Part shown: in pieces, positions 50,828 through 59,082 of the stretch
Numbering within the stretch: the first letter of the stretch is position 1
How the letters are laid out: each line of letters begins with the position of its first letter
Origin: Bacteroidaceae bacterium
Lineage (GTDB): Bacteria; Bacteroidota; Bacteroidia; Bacteroidales; Bacteroidaceae
Assembly (NCBI GenBank): GCA_016291905.1
Contig: JAEEZS010000031.1
Span: 1 to 64,000 of the forward strand
Length of the DNA: 64,000 nt
Direction: 5' to 3'
Program-made: the position numbers and the translations under genes
Notes under the pieces: model-generated
Told to the model about the DNA's origin: nothing
What the model saw: the letters and a program-made list of their open reading frames with translations, nothing else
Databases searched by the model: none

Positions 50828-51050
50828 TTCGTTTGAAAACTTCCCTTTTAAGAGAGAAAGTTTTCAAGAAATCGGGAGCAAAGTTCGCACTTTTTTTGGA
50901 AGCTCCGAATTTTTCAGCCACAAATGTATTCATTTTTTTCTTTGCAACCATAATTTTTTCAATTATTCTATAAAAAATCGTCATTTTTTTCCTTTTTTTA
51001 GGCGAAAAGGGCTTTTTTGAGGTTCATTTTCTTTAAAAAAGTGAATTAGA

Positions 51051-51082
51051 TTGGTCACATCGCGAATTTGTGATTACCTTTG
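51051..51082 (+). promoter_or_regulatory. Promoter of the sppA-lpxK-PNP-thiL operon
   Basis: The -33 element TTGG (51051-51054) and the -7 box TACCTTTG (51075-51082) are 20 bp apart. The start codon follows 50 bp later. The rest of the 50654-51132 gap holds the tRNA and a 9-bp stem (50834-50842 with 50858-50866) whose role is unclear. Confidence 0.65.
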
Positions 51083-51132
51083 TTTCCGCTTTTGAATGCG
51101 AACAACTATTAACCAAAAAAAGTATAGAAGAA

Positions 51133-52914
51133 ATGAAGGATTTTTTGAAGTACACCTTAGCCACCATCGTTGGCATTTTGGTGTTGAGTGTAGTAGTTAC
51201 TGTTATCGGCATTGGCTCAATGGCGAGTGCTATCGCGTCCAGTGAAAGCGAAACCCGCGTCCGTGAGAACTCCGTCTTTCACCTCAAGCTGCAGGGTACT
51301 GTTCATGAACGTTGTGCCGACAATCCCATCTTGAGCATTCTCTCTCAGGACGAGCAGACTGAAGTGGGGCTTGACGACATACTCTCGTCATTGACCAAAG
51401 CTGCAGAAAACGACAAAATAAAGGGTCTTTTCCTAGAGGCTAAAGGCCTCAGCGCCAGTCCTGCCACCGTGCTTTGCATCCGCGATGCCGTCAAAAAGTT
51501 CAAGGAAAGCGGCAAGTTTGTCTATGCTTACGGCGATACTTACACGCAGGCCGACTACATCATCTGCAGCACCGCTGACAAACTCATACTTAATCCTCAG
51601 GGCATGGTTGACTGGCATGGCCTTGCCACACAATCGATGTTCTTTAAGGATGCCTTAGAGCAGTTTGGTGTGAAGATGCAGATTTTTAAGGTCGGCACCT
51701 ACAAGAGCGCCGTTGAACCGTTCACCGAGACAAAGATGAGTGACGCTAACCGCGAGCAGGTTACCGCCTACCTCACTTCCATCTGGGACAACATGGTGAA
51801 GGCTGTTTCTGAGTCGCGCAATGTTGATGCTGCCACCCTCAATGCCTATGCCGACGAATATCTGGCGCTTAACACCGCAGAAGATGTCATTACAAAGGGC
51901 ATGGCCGATACCTTATTATATATGGACGGCACAAAAACCCTCCTCCAACAGGCTATGGGTCTTGGCGAAAAAGCCTCCGTGCCCTTGATTACTCTTGAGG
52001 AAATGAAGAACATCCGCCACAAGCAGCCTCTTGACAAGAGCGGCAATGTCATTGTTGTCTATTATGCCCAGGGCGATATCGTTCAGAAGCCCTCGCAGAC
52101 TAATTTCACAGGTGAGCCTGAGATAGCCAGCGACAAGGTTATCATGGACCTTCGCAAGCTGCGCGACGATGAGAGTGTCAAGGCTGTCGTTTTCCGCGTC
52201 AACTCCGGTGGTGGAAGCGCCTATGCCAGCGAGCAGATTTGGAACGAGGTCGTCCGTATCAAAGAGAAGAAGCCCATTATCGTTAGCATGGGTGACATGG
52301 CAGCCTCGGGCGGCTACTACATCTCATGTGCTGCCGACGTCATTGTGGCTGAGCCCACTACCCTTACCGGCTCTATCGGCATCTTTGGCATGTTCCCCTG
52401 CGCCGAGGAATTGGTACAGAACAAGGTGAAGCTCCATTTCGACGGCGTCAAGACGAACGCCCTCAGCGACATGGGTAGTCCCTACCGCGCAATGAACGCT
52501 GCTGAATCAGCCAAGATGCAGCAGATGATTGAGCACGGCTATCAGACTTTCATCACCCGCTGCGCTAACGGTCGCGGAAAGACCACTGAGCAGATTGACG
52601 CCATCGGCCAAGGTCGTGTCTGGACAGGTGAAGCCGCTCTCGGTCTCGGTCTTGTAGACGTTCTCGGCGACATCCAGACGGCAGAGAAAATCGCCGCAGA
52701 AAAAGCCGGTATAGAAAACTATGCCCTCGTCGCTTATCCTGAAATGGAAAAACCCTTTGCTTCAATCCTCAAAAAGACGAAGGAGAACTATTTCAATACC
52801 CGCTTCAACAAGGTCCTCGGCGAGTTCTCCGAGCAATTCCATTACTTCGAGAATCTCTCCAACATGGACCGTATTCAGGCTCGCTTGCCTTACTTCTTCC
52901 AAGTAGAGATGTAA
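51133..52914 (+). CDS. sppA: Signal peptide peptidase SppA (67K type)
   Basis: This 593-residue protein starts at ATG 51133 (MKDFLKYTLATIVG); the upstream frame begins before the promoter. One N-terminal membrane helix is followed by two tandem S49 domains. The catalytic dyad is split as in E. coli SppA: Lys191 in 'GTYKSAVEPF' and Ser392 in 'MAASGGYY'. It degrades signal peptides left in the inner membrane, facing the periplasm. It heads an operon with lpxK (5 bp gap). Confidence 0.96.
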   Translation: MKDFLKYTLATIVGILVLSVVVTVIGIGSMASAIASSESETRVRENSVFHLKLQGTVHERCADNPILSILSQDEQTEVGLDDILSSLTKAAENDKIKGLFLEAKGLSASPATVLCIRDAVKKFKESGKFVYAYGDTYTQADYIICSTADKLILNPQGMVDWHGLATQSMFFKDALEQFGVKMQIFKVGTYKSAVEPFTETKMSDANREQVTAYLTSIWDNMVKAVSESRNVDAATLNAYADEYLALNTAEDVITKGMADTLLYMDGTKTLLQQAMGLGEKASVPLITLEEMKNIRHKQPLDKSGNVIVVYYAQGDIVQKPSQTNFTGEPEIASDKVIMDLRKLRDDESVKAVVFRVNSGGGSAYASEQIWNEVVRIKEKKPIIVSMGDMAASGGYYISCAADVIVAEPTTLTGSIGIFGMFPCAEELVQNKVKLHFDGVKTNALSDMGSPYRAMNAAESAKMQQMIEHGYQTFITRCANGRGKTTEQIDAIGQGRVWTGEAALGLGLVDVLGDIQTAEKIAAEKAGIENYALVAYPEMEKPFASILKKTKENYFNTRFNKVLGEFSEQFHYFENLSNMDRIQARLPYFFQVEM

Positions 52915-52919
52915 AAAAG

Positions 52920-53984
52920 ATGAAGAAGCGTCGCTATCTTGCCCCGCTCAGTTGGTGGTATGGCAGTGTGGTCGGCCTGCGCAACAAGCTGTTCGACTGG
53001 AGGATTCTCCCGTCTGAATCGTTTTCGTTGCCCGTCATTGCCGTTGGGAACCTCACCGTGGGCGGGACAGGAAAGACGCCTTTCACCGAACATCTCATCC
53101 GTCTGTTGAAGGAAGAATATCACGTCGCCTTTCTCAGTCGCGGATACAAACGTACAACCCGAGGCTACGTCCTCGCCGATGCCGAAAGCACGGCCCGCAC
53201 TCTTGGCGACGAACCTTTTCAGGTGTGGCGCAAGTATCCCGACATCCACGTGGCTGTTGATGCTAATCGCCGACGCGGAATACACCGCCTATGTAGTGAT
53301 GCTGCAACGGCCGACACCAATGTCGTGTTGTTGGACGATGCTTTCCAGCACCGCTACGTCACCCCCGGACTTAACCTTCTTCTCATGGACTACCATAGGA
53401 TGCCCTACGAGGACGCTTTGCTCCCGTATGGTCTCTTGCGTGAGCCCTTCAGCAGCAAGGAACGTGCCGATGCGGTTGTTGTAACCAAGTGCCCGTCCAA
53501 CCTGCGGCCCATTGATTACCGTATCATTCAGGGACGTCTCAGCCTGCGGCCTTATCAGCGACTTTTTTATACTACCATACGTTACGGCGCCCTATATCCC
53601 TCAGGGCGTAGGCTCAATACCCTCACGGCCGATACAGCCGTTCTGCTTATCACGGGCATTGCCAATCCCGCCCCGCTCATAGCCGAACTCCGACGGCGTA
53701 CGCCCGACGTCCGTGTTCTCTCCTTCCCCGACCACCACGCTTTTACGTCTGCCGAGATTCAACACATCCAGCAGGAGTGGGATGCCGTTCAAGCCGCCGA
53801 CCGTCTCCTCATCACCACGGAGAAGGATGCTGCGCGGCTAGGAACATCTTTGCCCGATCTCTCTGTCCTCCCCATTGAGGTCGCCTTTCTAAAAGACCAG
53901 GAAAAAACATTCAACCATTACATTAAGAACTATGTTAGAAAAAATTCAAGAAACGGCAGCGTTCATTCGCGAACGCATGCATAA
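52920..53984 (+). CDS. lpxK: Tetraacyldisaccharide 4'-kinase LpxK
   Basis: This is a 354-residue enzyme that phosphorylates the 4' position of the lipid A precursor at the inner membrane. The N-terminal helix and 'LPVIAVGNLTVGGTGKTP' (Walker A, about 37-54) are typical. 'LSRGYKR', 'GDEP', 'VLLDDAFQHR' and 'TTEKDAARL' are further LpxK motifs. Its 3' end overlaps the next gene by 53 bp, and its last 17 residues (from YVRKNSRNG) are encoded in the overlap. Presence of lpxK agrees with a Gram-negative lipopolysaccharide-making cell. Confidence 0.96.
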   Translation: MKKRRYLAPLSWWYGSVVGLRNKLFDWRILPSESFSLPVIAVGNLTVGGTGKTPFTEHLIRLLKEEYHVAFLSRGYKRTTRGYVLADAESTARTLGDEPFQVWRKYPDIHVAVDANRRRGIHRLCSDAATADTNVVLLDDAFQHRYVTPGLNLLLMDYHRMPYEDALLPYGLLREPFSSKERADAVVVTKCPSNLRPIDYRIIQGRLSLRPYQRLFYTTIRYGALYPSGRRLNTLTADTAVLLITGIANPAPLIAELRRRTPDVRVLSFPDHHAFTSAEIQHIQQEWDAVQAADRLLITTEKDAARLGTSLPDLSVLPIEVAFLKDQEKTFNHYIKNYVRKNSRNGSVHSRTHA

Positions 53985-54744
53985 TGCTCCCGAGACAGCC
54001 ATTGTGCTTGGCACAGGCCTAGGTAGCCTTGTGAACGAGATTGACATCATCGACGCCATTCCTTATTCCGACATCATCAACTTCCCCGTTTCCACTGTTG
54101 AGGGACACAAGGGCCGCCTTATCTTCGGCCGTTTGGGGGGCAAGGACGTCATGGCAATGCAGGGACGCTTTCACTACTATGAGGGCTACTCCATGAAAGA
54201 GGTTACCTTCCCCATCCGCGTCATGCGTGAACTGGGCATCAAGACACTCTTTGTCAGCAACGCCTCGGGCGGCATGAATCCTGATTTCCACATTGGCGAC
54301 CTCATGATTATCCGCGACCATATCAACCTCTTCCCCGAGCATCCCCTCCACGGCAAAAACCTTCCTTATGGAAGCCGCTTCCCCGATATGCACGAGGCCT
54401 ATGACCACACGCTCATCGCTGCCGCAAAGCAGATTGCTGCCGAAAAAGGCATACATCTGGTGGAAGGTGTCTATGTGGGTGTACAGGGTCCCACGTTCGA
54501 GACGCCGTCTGAATACCGCTGTTACCACATCCTTGGCGGCGATGCCGTGGGCATGAGCACTGTGCCCGAAGTCATCGTGGCCCGCCATTGCGGCATCCGC
54601 GTGTTTGGCATCTCCGTTATCACCGACCTCGGCATTGAGGGCCGTCCCGTGGAAGTCAGCCACGAGGAGGTACAGCAGGCTGCCGATGCGGCCCAGCCTC
54701 TGATGACCACTATCATGCGCGAACTTATCAGCCGCACCGCATGA
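53932..54744 (+). CDS. Purine-nucleoside phosphorylase I
   Basis: This is a 270-residue protein of the trimeric PNP family. 'IVLGTGLGSLV' is the phosphate loop, 'GRFHYYEGYSM' and 'SNASGGMNP' belong to the active site, and 'GPTFETPSEYR', 'DAVGMSTVPEVI' and 'ITDLGIEG' bind purine and ribose. It cleaves inosine and guanosine to base and ribose-1-phosphate for salvage. The ATG at 53932 is supported by the usual N-terminus (MLEKIQETAAFIRER), although it lies 53 bp inside lpxK. It overlaps thiL by 4 bp. Confidence 0.96.
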   Translation: MLEKIQETAAFIRERMHNAPETAIVLGTGLGSLVNEIDIIDAIPYSDIINFPVSTVEGHKGRLIFGRLGGKDVMAMQGRFHYYEGYSMKEVTFPIRVMRELGIKTLFVSNASGGMNPDFHIGDLMIIRDHINLFPEHPLHGKNLPYGSRFPDMHEAYDHTLIAAAKQIAAEKGIHLVEGVYVGVQGPTFETPSEYRCYHILGGDAVGMSTVPEVIVARHCGIRVFGISVITDLGIEGRPVEVSHEEVQQAADAAQPLMTTIMRELISRTA

Positions 54745-55772
54745 GCCGCACTGAGATTTCCACGCTCGGTGAGTTTGGGCTCATCGAGCGTTTGACGAAG
54801 GACATCCAGCCGCGTAACGCCAGCACGCTGCGCGGCGTCGGCGATGATTGCGCCGTGCTCCACTACCCCGATCGTGAGGTGCTCGTCACCACCGACTTGC
54901 TGCTTGAGGGCATTCACTTCGACCTTACCTACGTCCCCCTCAAGCATCTCGGCTACAAGGCCGTCATGGTCAATCTTTCCGACATCTGCGCCATGAACGG
55001 AACACCCCGTCAAGTTACCGTTTCGCTCGGTCTTTCACGCAAGTTCAGCGTGGAGGCTGTTGAAGAACTCTACCAGGGAATGCGTCTCGCCTGCGAGCAT
55101 TGCGGCGTGGATATCGTGGGCGGCGACACCGTCAGCTCGCTCACGGGCCTCACCATCAGCATCACCGCCATCGGCGAAGTCCGCAAGGACGACATCGTCT
55201 ATCGCAACGGCGCTCACCCCACCGACCTCATCTGCGTTAGCGGCAACCTTGGCGCTGCCTACATGGGACTCCAGCTGCTTGAGCGCGAGAAATCGGTACT
55301 CCATTCCTCCGACGGCGTTCAGCCCGCCTTCGAGGGCAAGGAGTACATCCTTGAGCGTCAGCTGAAGCCCGAAGCACGTCTTGACATCGTCCGAGCCTTA
55401 GCCGATGCCGGCATCCGCCCCACCGCCATGATGGATATCTCCGACGGCCTTTCGTCGGAACTTCTCCATATCTGCCGCCAGTCGGGCTGCGGCTGCCGCA
55501 TTTATGAGGAGCACATCCCCATCGACTACGAAACCGCCGTAATGGCCGAGGAACTGAACATGAACGTCTCCACCTGCGCTCTCAACGGCGGCGAGGACTA
55601 TGAATTGCTCTTCACCGTACCCCTCAGCGACTACGACAAGGTTGACGCCCTTGACGACGTCCGTCTCATCGGCCACATTACCGCCCCCGAGCTGGGCACC
55701 CTCCTTGTCACTCGCGACGGTGCCGAAATGACCCTTCGTGCCCAAGGCTTCACGGCCTTTGGCGACGAATAA
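54741..55772 (+). CDS. thiL: Thiamine-monophosphate kinase ThiL
   Basis: This 343-residue enzyme makes thiamine pyrophosphate from the monophosphate. 'EFGLIERL', 'GVGDDCAV', 'TTDLLLEGIHFDL', 'NLSDICAMNG' and 'GGDTVSS' are the conserved Mg-ATP and substrate motifs, with 'MDISDGLSSEL' and 'NGGEDYELLFT' in the second half. Other thiamine genes are absent. It ends the sppA operon and converges with the small lipoprotein gene 32 bp away. Confidence 0.96.
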   Translation: MSRTEISTLGEFGLIERLTKDIQPRNASTLRGVGDDCAVLHYPDREVLVTTDLLLEGIHFDLTYVPLKHLGYKAVMVNLSDICAMNGTPRQVTVSLGLSRKFSVEAVEELYQGMRLACEHCGVDIVGGDTVSSLTGLTISITAIGEVRKDDIVYRNGAHPTDLICVSGNLGAAYMGLQLLEREKSVLHSSDGVQPAFEGKEYILERQLKPEARLDIVRALADAGIRPTAMMDISDGLSSELLHICRQSGCGCRIYEEHIPIDYETAVMAEELNMNVSTCALNGGEDYELLFTVPLSDYDKVDALDDVRLIGHITAPELGTLLVTRDGAEMTLRAQGFTAFGDE

Positions 55773-55804
55773 ACAACGTATTTCCTTGCTAAGAACGGTT
55801 TCTA

Positions 55805-56071
55805 CTACCGCCCCCACAGATAAGTGCGGGGCGGTGCGCTGTATAGCACGCGAATGGGGCGGTCCGTAGGGGGACGCGTGGGGTCGATGGTGATGTTTGG
55901 CACACCATCGGATTTCGAAGGGTCGTCGCTGACGGTGTCGGTCTTTTCTCGCTTGCTGAAAAGGGTCTTGCTGCACGACGTAAAGCCCAACAGGGCTATC
56001 AGCGCGGCCATGGCAAAGCGGAAAGCCAGCTTAGGATTCAGTGAAAAGATGCGGGACATTCTATTTTTCAT
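55805..56071 (-). CDS. Small lipoprotein downstream of the radical SAM gene
   Basis: This is an 88-residue lipoprotein (or 84 from a second Met). The hydrophobic signal 'FAMAALIALLGFTSC' ends in a lipobox with the acylated Cys near 33. The mature part of about 55 residues is polar (Lys/Asp/Ser) and then Pro- and Arg-rich, ending 'IRVLYSAPPRTYLWGR'. No domain is recognised. It lies 24 bp after the radical SAM gene, with a TTCAATC word array between them. Short size, lipid anchor and position make it a candidate substrate of the radical SAM enzyme, perhaps at its C-terminal Tyr/Pro/Arg segment; this is inference. Confidence 0.8.
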   Translation of the reverse strand: MKNRMSRIFSLNPKLAFRFAMAALIALLGFTSCSKTLFSKREKTDTVSDDPSKSDGVPNITIDPTRPPTDRPIRVLYSAPPRTYLWGR

Positions 56072-56095
56072 TTTTCAATCTTCAATTTTCAATCC

Positions 56096-57184
56096 TCAAT
56101 CTTCAATCTTTCTCAGGAACCGGTTGTAGTGACAGAGCATCAGCTTACCCTCGCCGTCGCGCAGGTGCATGCCTCCACCGCGGCAGTAGCGGAAGAACTT
56201 GCAGTCGGCACATTCGCCCGTACGCATCCATTCGCGGTTGCGGAAGGGGGCAAAGCGCTGTTCCCAGACATCCATGAAGTTGTCCTTGTAGATATTACCC
56301 TGATGGTAGTCAGCGCGGATGCTGGCGCAGGCGGAGATGCTGCCGTCGACGAGGACGGAACCGACGCTGACACCAGCCTGGCAGGTGAAGAAATGGTCAC
56401 GCACATCGCCTTCGTAGTTGCCCAGAAAGCCCTCGCAGCCGTAGCCGACATCGATGATGCCCGCCTTTCGTGTGGTGCGGATGAAGTCCATCACTGTGCG
56501 GAACTCCTCGGGGGTGAGTTGCAGTTCGGGGTTGCCGGCAGCACGCCCTGCGGGGAAGACGGTGAACAGCCGCCAGTGCTTCAGCCCGATGCCAACGAGG
56601 TAGTCGCGCAGCTCGGCGAGGCGGCTGATGTTGCGCTTGTTGACGCAGGTGACGACGTCGAAGAGGAAATCCTCCTCGGCAATCATCAGGCGGATGGCAT
56701 CGACGGCGTGCTCGAAGCTGTGGGCATTGCCGCGCATCCAGTTGTGGTCGTCCTCGAAGCCGTCGAGGCTGACGGTGGCGCTGTGCATGCCGCTGCGCAG
56801 CAGGCGTTGGAAGCGCTGGGGTGTCAGCGCCAGGCCGTTCGTCACCATGCCCCAGGGGAAGCCCTTGTCGTAGATGGCGCGTCCGCACTCCTCCAAGTCG
56901 GCACGCATCAGCGGCTCGCCACCCGTGACGATGACGAACACCTTGTGAGGGTCAGTGCGCTCGGCTACCTCGTCCAGCACACGCAGGAAGTCCTCCTTCG
57001 GCATGTCGGGCTGCAGGGCCTGCATCTTACAGTCGCTGCCGCAATGCTGACAGTGGAGGTTGCAGCGCAGCGTGCACTCCCAGAAGAGCTGCCGCAGCGG
57101 GTGCTCGCGGATGATGTCGTTCTCCAGCTTACGGGCAGCCTCCAGCGCAATGCGGCGGCGCAGGGATAGTCGGGCGGGGTTCAT
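56096..57184 (-). CDS. Radical SAM/SPASM enzyme of an rSAM/lipoprotein system
   Basis: This is a 362-residue enzyme. The [4Fe-4S]-SAM site is C41-x3-C45-x2-C48 in 'CNLHCQHC', followed by 'TGGEPLMRADL' (SAM-binding GGE). The C-terminal SPASM-type domain has Cys in 'GYGCEGF', 'FFTCQAG', 'SACASIR', 'GECADCKFFRYCRGGG' and 'LMLC', enough for two auxiliary clusters. It matches what I know as the TIGR04133 type, always paired with a lipoprotein. Such enzymes modify peptides or anaerobically mature sulfatases, and the reaction here is unknown. Lipoprotein genes flank it on both sides. Its last codons (KIED-stop) come from a GATTGAAGATTGA word array. Confidence 0.9.
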   Translation of the reverse strand: MNPARLSLRRRIALEAARKLENDIIREHPLRQLFWECTLRCNLHCQHCGSDCKMQALQPDMPKEDFLRVLDEVAERTDPHKVFVIVTGGEPLMRADLEECGRAIYDKGFPWGMVTNGLALTPQRFQRLLRSGMHSATVSLDGFEDDHNWMRGNAHSFEHAVDAIRLMIAEEDFLFDVVTCVNKRNISRLAELRDYLVGIGLKHWRLFTVFPAGRAAGNPELQLTPEEFRTVMDFIRTTRKAGIIDVGYGCEGFLGNYEGDVRDHFFTCQAGVSVGSVLVDGSISACASIRADYHQGNIYKDNFMDVWEQRFAPFRNREWMRTGECADCKFFRYCRGGGMHLRDGEGKLMLCHYNRFLRKIED

Positions 57185-57223
57185 GGCTTACTATTGGAGG
57201 AGGGTCTTTTTAATCTTCAATCT

Positions 57224-57700
57224 TCAATTTTTCCGTTTCTGCAGTTGGACGTCGACGGTGTATTCGAAGCCGCCGTCGTACCAGGCACCGGAAGCCTCCT
57301 TGAATTGTGTCTTGGGCGCTTTGTAAATCTCCACCGAGTCGGATGCAAACTCGCCGCCCGCTGCGCCATCGGCATCGTCATAATAGGCTTTCTTCAGTTG
57401 CACCGACATGTCCGTGATGATAGGGCTCTCATATTTACCCTCGGCGTTGGTGTAGATTGTGTCACCGCCGTCCTGTTGACTTCGAGAGATATAGGGGTTA
57501 TATGGCCTGCGGATAACCACGCGAATGCCCTCAAGAGGCTTGGAGGCTTCGTCCGTGACGGTGCCCTTCACCTTGAAGTCCACCCTCGGCGTGCCGTACT
57601 CGCAACGCATTTCGTTAAACTTTTCGCACGAGGCGAAGCCCAGCAGCGCCAGCACAGCGGCGCAGAGGCGGGAAAGGAGGCTTTTCTGTTTCGATGTCAT
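57224..57700 (-). CDS. Radical SAM-associated lipoprotein
   Basis: This is a 158-residue lipoprotein: signal 'SRLCAAVLALLGFASC', then 'EKFNEMRCEYGTPRVDFKVKG', here residues 26-46. The CEYGTP motif and the following carboxypeptidase-regulatory-like beta domain ('VTDEASKPLEGIRVVI') are the mark of the TIGR04134-type partner of radical SAM enzymes. The C-terminus is a beta strand 'FEYTVDVQLQKRKN'. It is transcribed just before the radical SAM gene (39 bp gap). It could be the modified substrate or the anchor that presents it. Confidence 0.88.
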   Translation of the reverse strand: MTSKQKSLLSRLCAAVLALLGFASCEKFNEMRCEYGTPRVDFKVKGTVTDEASKPLEGIRVVIRRPYNPYISRSQQDGGDTIYTNAEGKYESPIITDMSVQLKKAYYDDADGAAGGEFASDSVEIYKAPKTQFKEASGAWYDGGFEYTVDVQLQKRKN

Positions 57701-57716
57701 AGTTGTTCTGTTTTAT

Positions 57717-57838
57717 TAATCTTCAATCTTCAATTTTGACCTTCGGTCGAGCCTGCTCACGCTCGGCAGAATCGGAGCCAGCTCCATTCTGCTCTCGCTT
57801 AATCGCAGCCTTCAATCTTCAATCTTTAATCTTTCTCC
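57717..57838. repeat. Extragenic word array and 34-bp palindromic repeat
   Basis: TTCAATC/TTCAATT words (57721-57735 and about 57808-57835) flank a 70-bp block made of short palindromes, including GACCTTCGGTC and GGAGCCAGCTCC. Bases 57736-57769 are identical to the inverse of 33183-33216 in the porin gene. TTCAATC words also occupy 56066-56113, 57208-57235 and 63016-63045, all at gene ends. Confidence 0.85.
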
Positions 57839-57929
57839 ACTCCTTTAAACGTGCGGCCCTGAAAATACTGCACGGAAAAATCAACTTTTTTTCGTTTTTA
57901 ACATTTCGCCATCGCTATCGTTCATCGTT

Positions 57930-58916
57930 TCACTCCCCCAGCAGCTCCGCCATCTTCTTCGCGAGCTCCTCACCGCGGAGGTCGCGGGCGACGATGACGC
58001 CGTCCTGCCCGATGAGCAGCGTGGAGGGAATGGCGTTAACGCCGTACACCTTTGCGGCGGCACAGCCCCAGCCCTTGAGATCCGACATGTGCAGCCACGT
58101 CATGCCGTACTTGGCAAGTGCCTCCTTCCAGTTATCCTCTTTCGAGTCGAACGAGACGCCGACGATTTCCAGCCCCTTCTTGTGGTACTTCTCGTAGGCA
58201 GCTTTCACGTGGGGAATGTCGCCCACGCACGGGCCGCACCAGCTGGCCCAGAAGTCCACGTACGTATAGCGGTTGTTCGGCACCACGTCGGCGAGGCTCA
58301 GCTCGCCGCCCTGGGGCGTGGCCATGTGGAGGTCGGTGTATGTCCGTCCGGGATAGCCGCGCATCTGTCCTTCCACATGCCCGCCGACGTATTCCGTCCA
58401 GAAGTTGCCGGGAAACCGTTCGCGCAGCGTCTTCGTGGCCTCCTCAATCCGTTCGGGATGGTTGTAGAACTGGAAGTCGCGCAGCAGGTACACGCCGAGG
58501 ACATCATCGGCATGGCGGCTCAGGGCGTCGGCTTTGGCATCGAGGCTTATGTCGCTCTTCCCGTAGGCGCTGATGCTGTCGTTCAGCGGCGTGCCCGAGG
58601 GGTAGCCCTTGCCTTCGGCGGGAATGTCGAGCACGATGTCGCCCGGCTCGGTGATGAAGTGGCAGACATCCTGCGGACGCTCGCTGAAGTGCACGCGGAG
58701 GATGGCGACGGTGTCGGCTGTGCTCTGCCAGCGGTATTTGCCGTCCACGACGGCGATGGCGGCGTAAACCGAATCATTCTGGTCGCCCTCGATGAAGACC
58801 GTGTCAACGCCTTCGCGCTCCACCGTGCCCGAGAGGGTGAGGCGGTTGTCCGTTGCCGGACGGCATGCTGCCAGCGTCAGGGCGGCAGCCATGCAGAGAA
58901 GAAACTGTTTTTTCAT
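57930..58916 (-). CDS. TlpA-like thioredoxin-fold lipoprotein (AhpC/TSA type)
   Basis: This is a 328-residue lipoprotein starting at ATG 58916 (MKKQFLLCMAAALTLAAC, acylated Cys18). An N-terminal beta domain (about 22-110, DUF4369-like) binds or positions substrate in related proteins. The thioredoxin domain starts near 190 with the redox pair Cys227-Gly-Pro-Cys230 in 'DFWASWCGPC', and the cis-Pro is in 'AIPSTLLIG'. It reduces disulfides or helps heme-protein maturation in the periplasm. It is upstream of the radical SAM-lipoprotein genes on the same strand, with a 229-bp gap filled by repeats, so co-transcription is uncertain. Confidence 0.93.
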   Translation of the reverse strand: MKKQFLLCMAAALTLAACRPATDNRLTLSGTVEREGVDTVFIEGDQNDSVYAAIAVVDGKYRWQSTADTVAILRVHFSERPQDVCHFITEPGDIVLDIPAEGKGYPSGTPLNDSISAYGKSDISLDAKADALSRHADDVLGVYLLRDFQFYNHPERIEEATKTLRERFPGNFWTEYVGGHVEGQMRGYPGRTYTDLHMATPQGGELSLADVVPNNRYTYVDFWASWCGPCVGDIPHVKAAYEKYHKKGLEIVGVSFDSKEDNWKEALAKYGMTWLHMSDLKGWGCAAAKVYGVNAIPSTLLIGQDGVIVARDLRGEELAKKMAELLGE

Positions 58917-58940
58917 TTCTGTCGATATTGTATTCCGTGG

Positions 58941-58971
58941 CAAAGGTACGAAGAAAAGCCGCAGCTGCAAA
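58941..58971 (-). promoter_or_regulatory. Promoter of the TlpA-like gene
   Basis: On the minus strand TTTG (58968-58971) and TACCTTTG (58941-58948) are 19 bp apart, matching the Bacteroidetes consensus at both boxes, 25 bp before the ATG. Confidence 0.8.
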
Positions 58972-59082
58972 GCATTTCGGTATTTATTTCTGCGCGCGCT
59001 CGCCCTCACACCGGTTTTATATAGTTAAGAATTAAGAGTTAAGGGTTATGAAAAACTGCTTCTCCCGAACGGGAATGATGAA

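Noticed and set aside
56129-57169. A 346-codon plus-strand frame over the radical SAM gene
   Set aside because: Antisense to the radical SAM and SPASM motifs.
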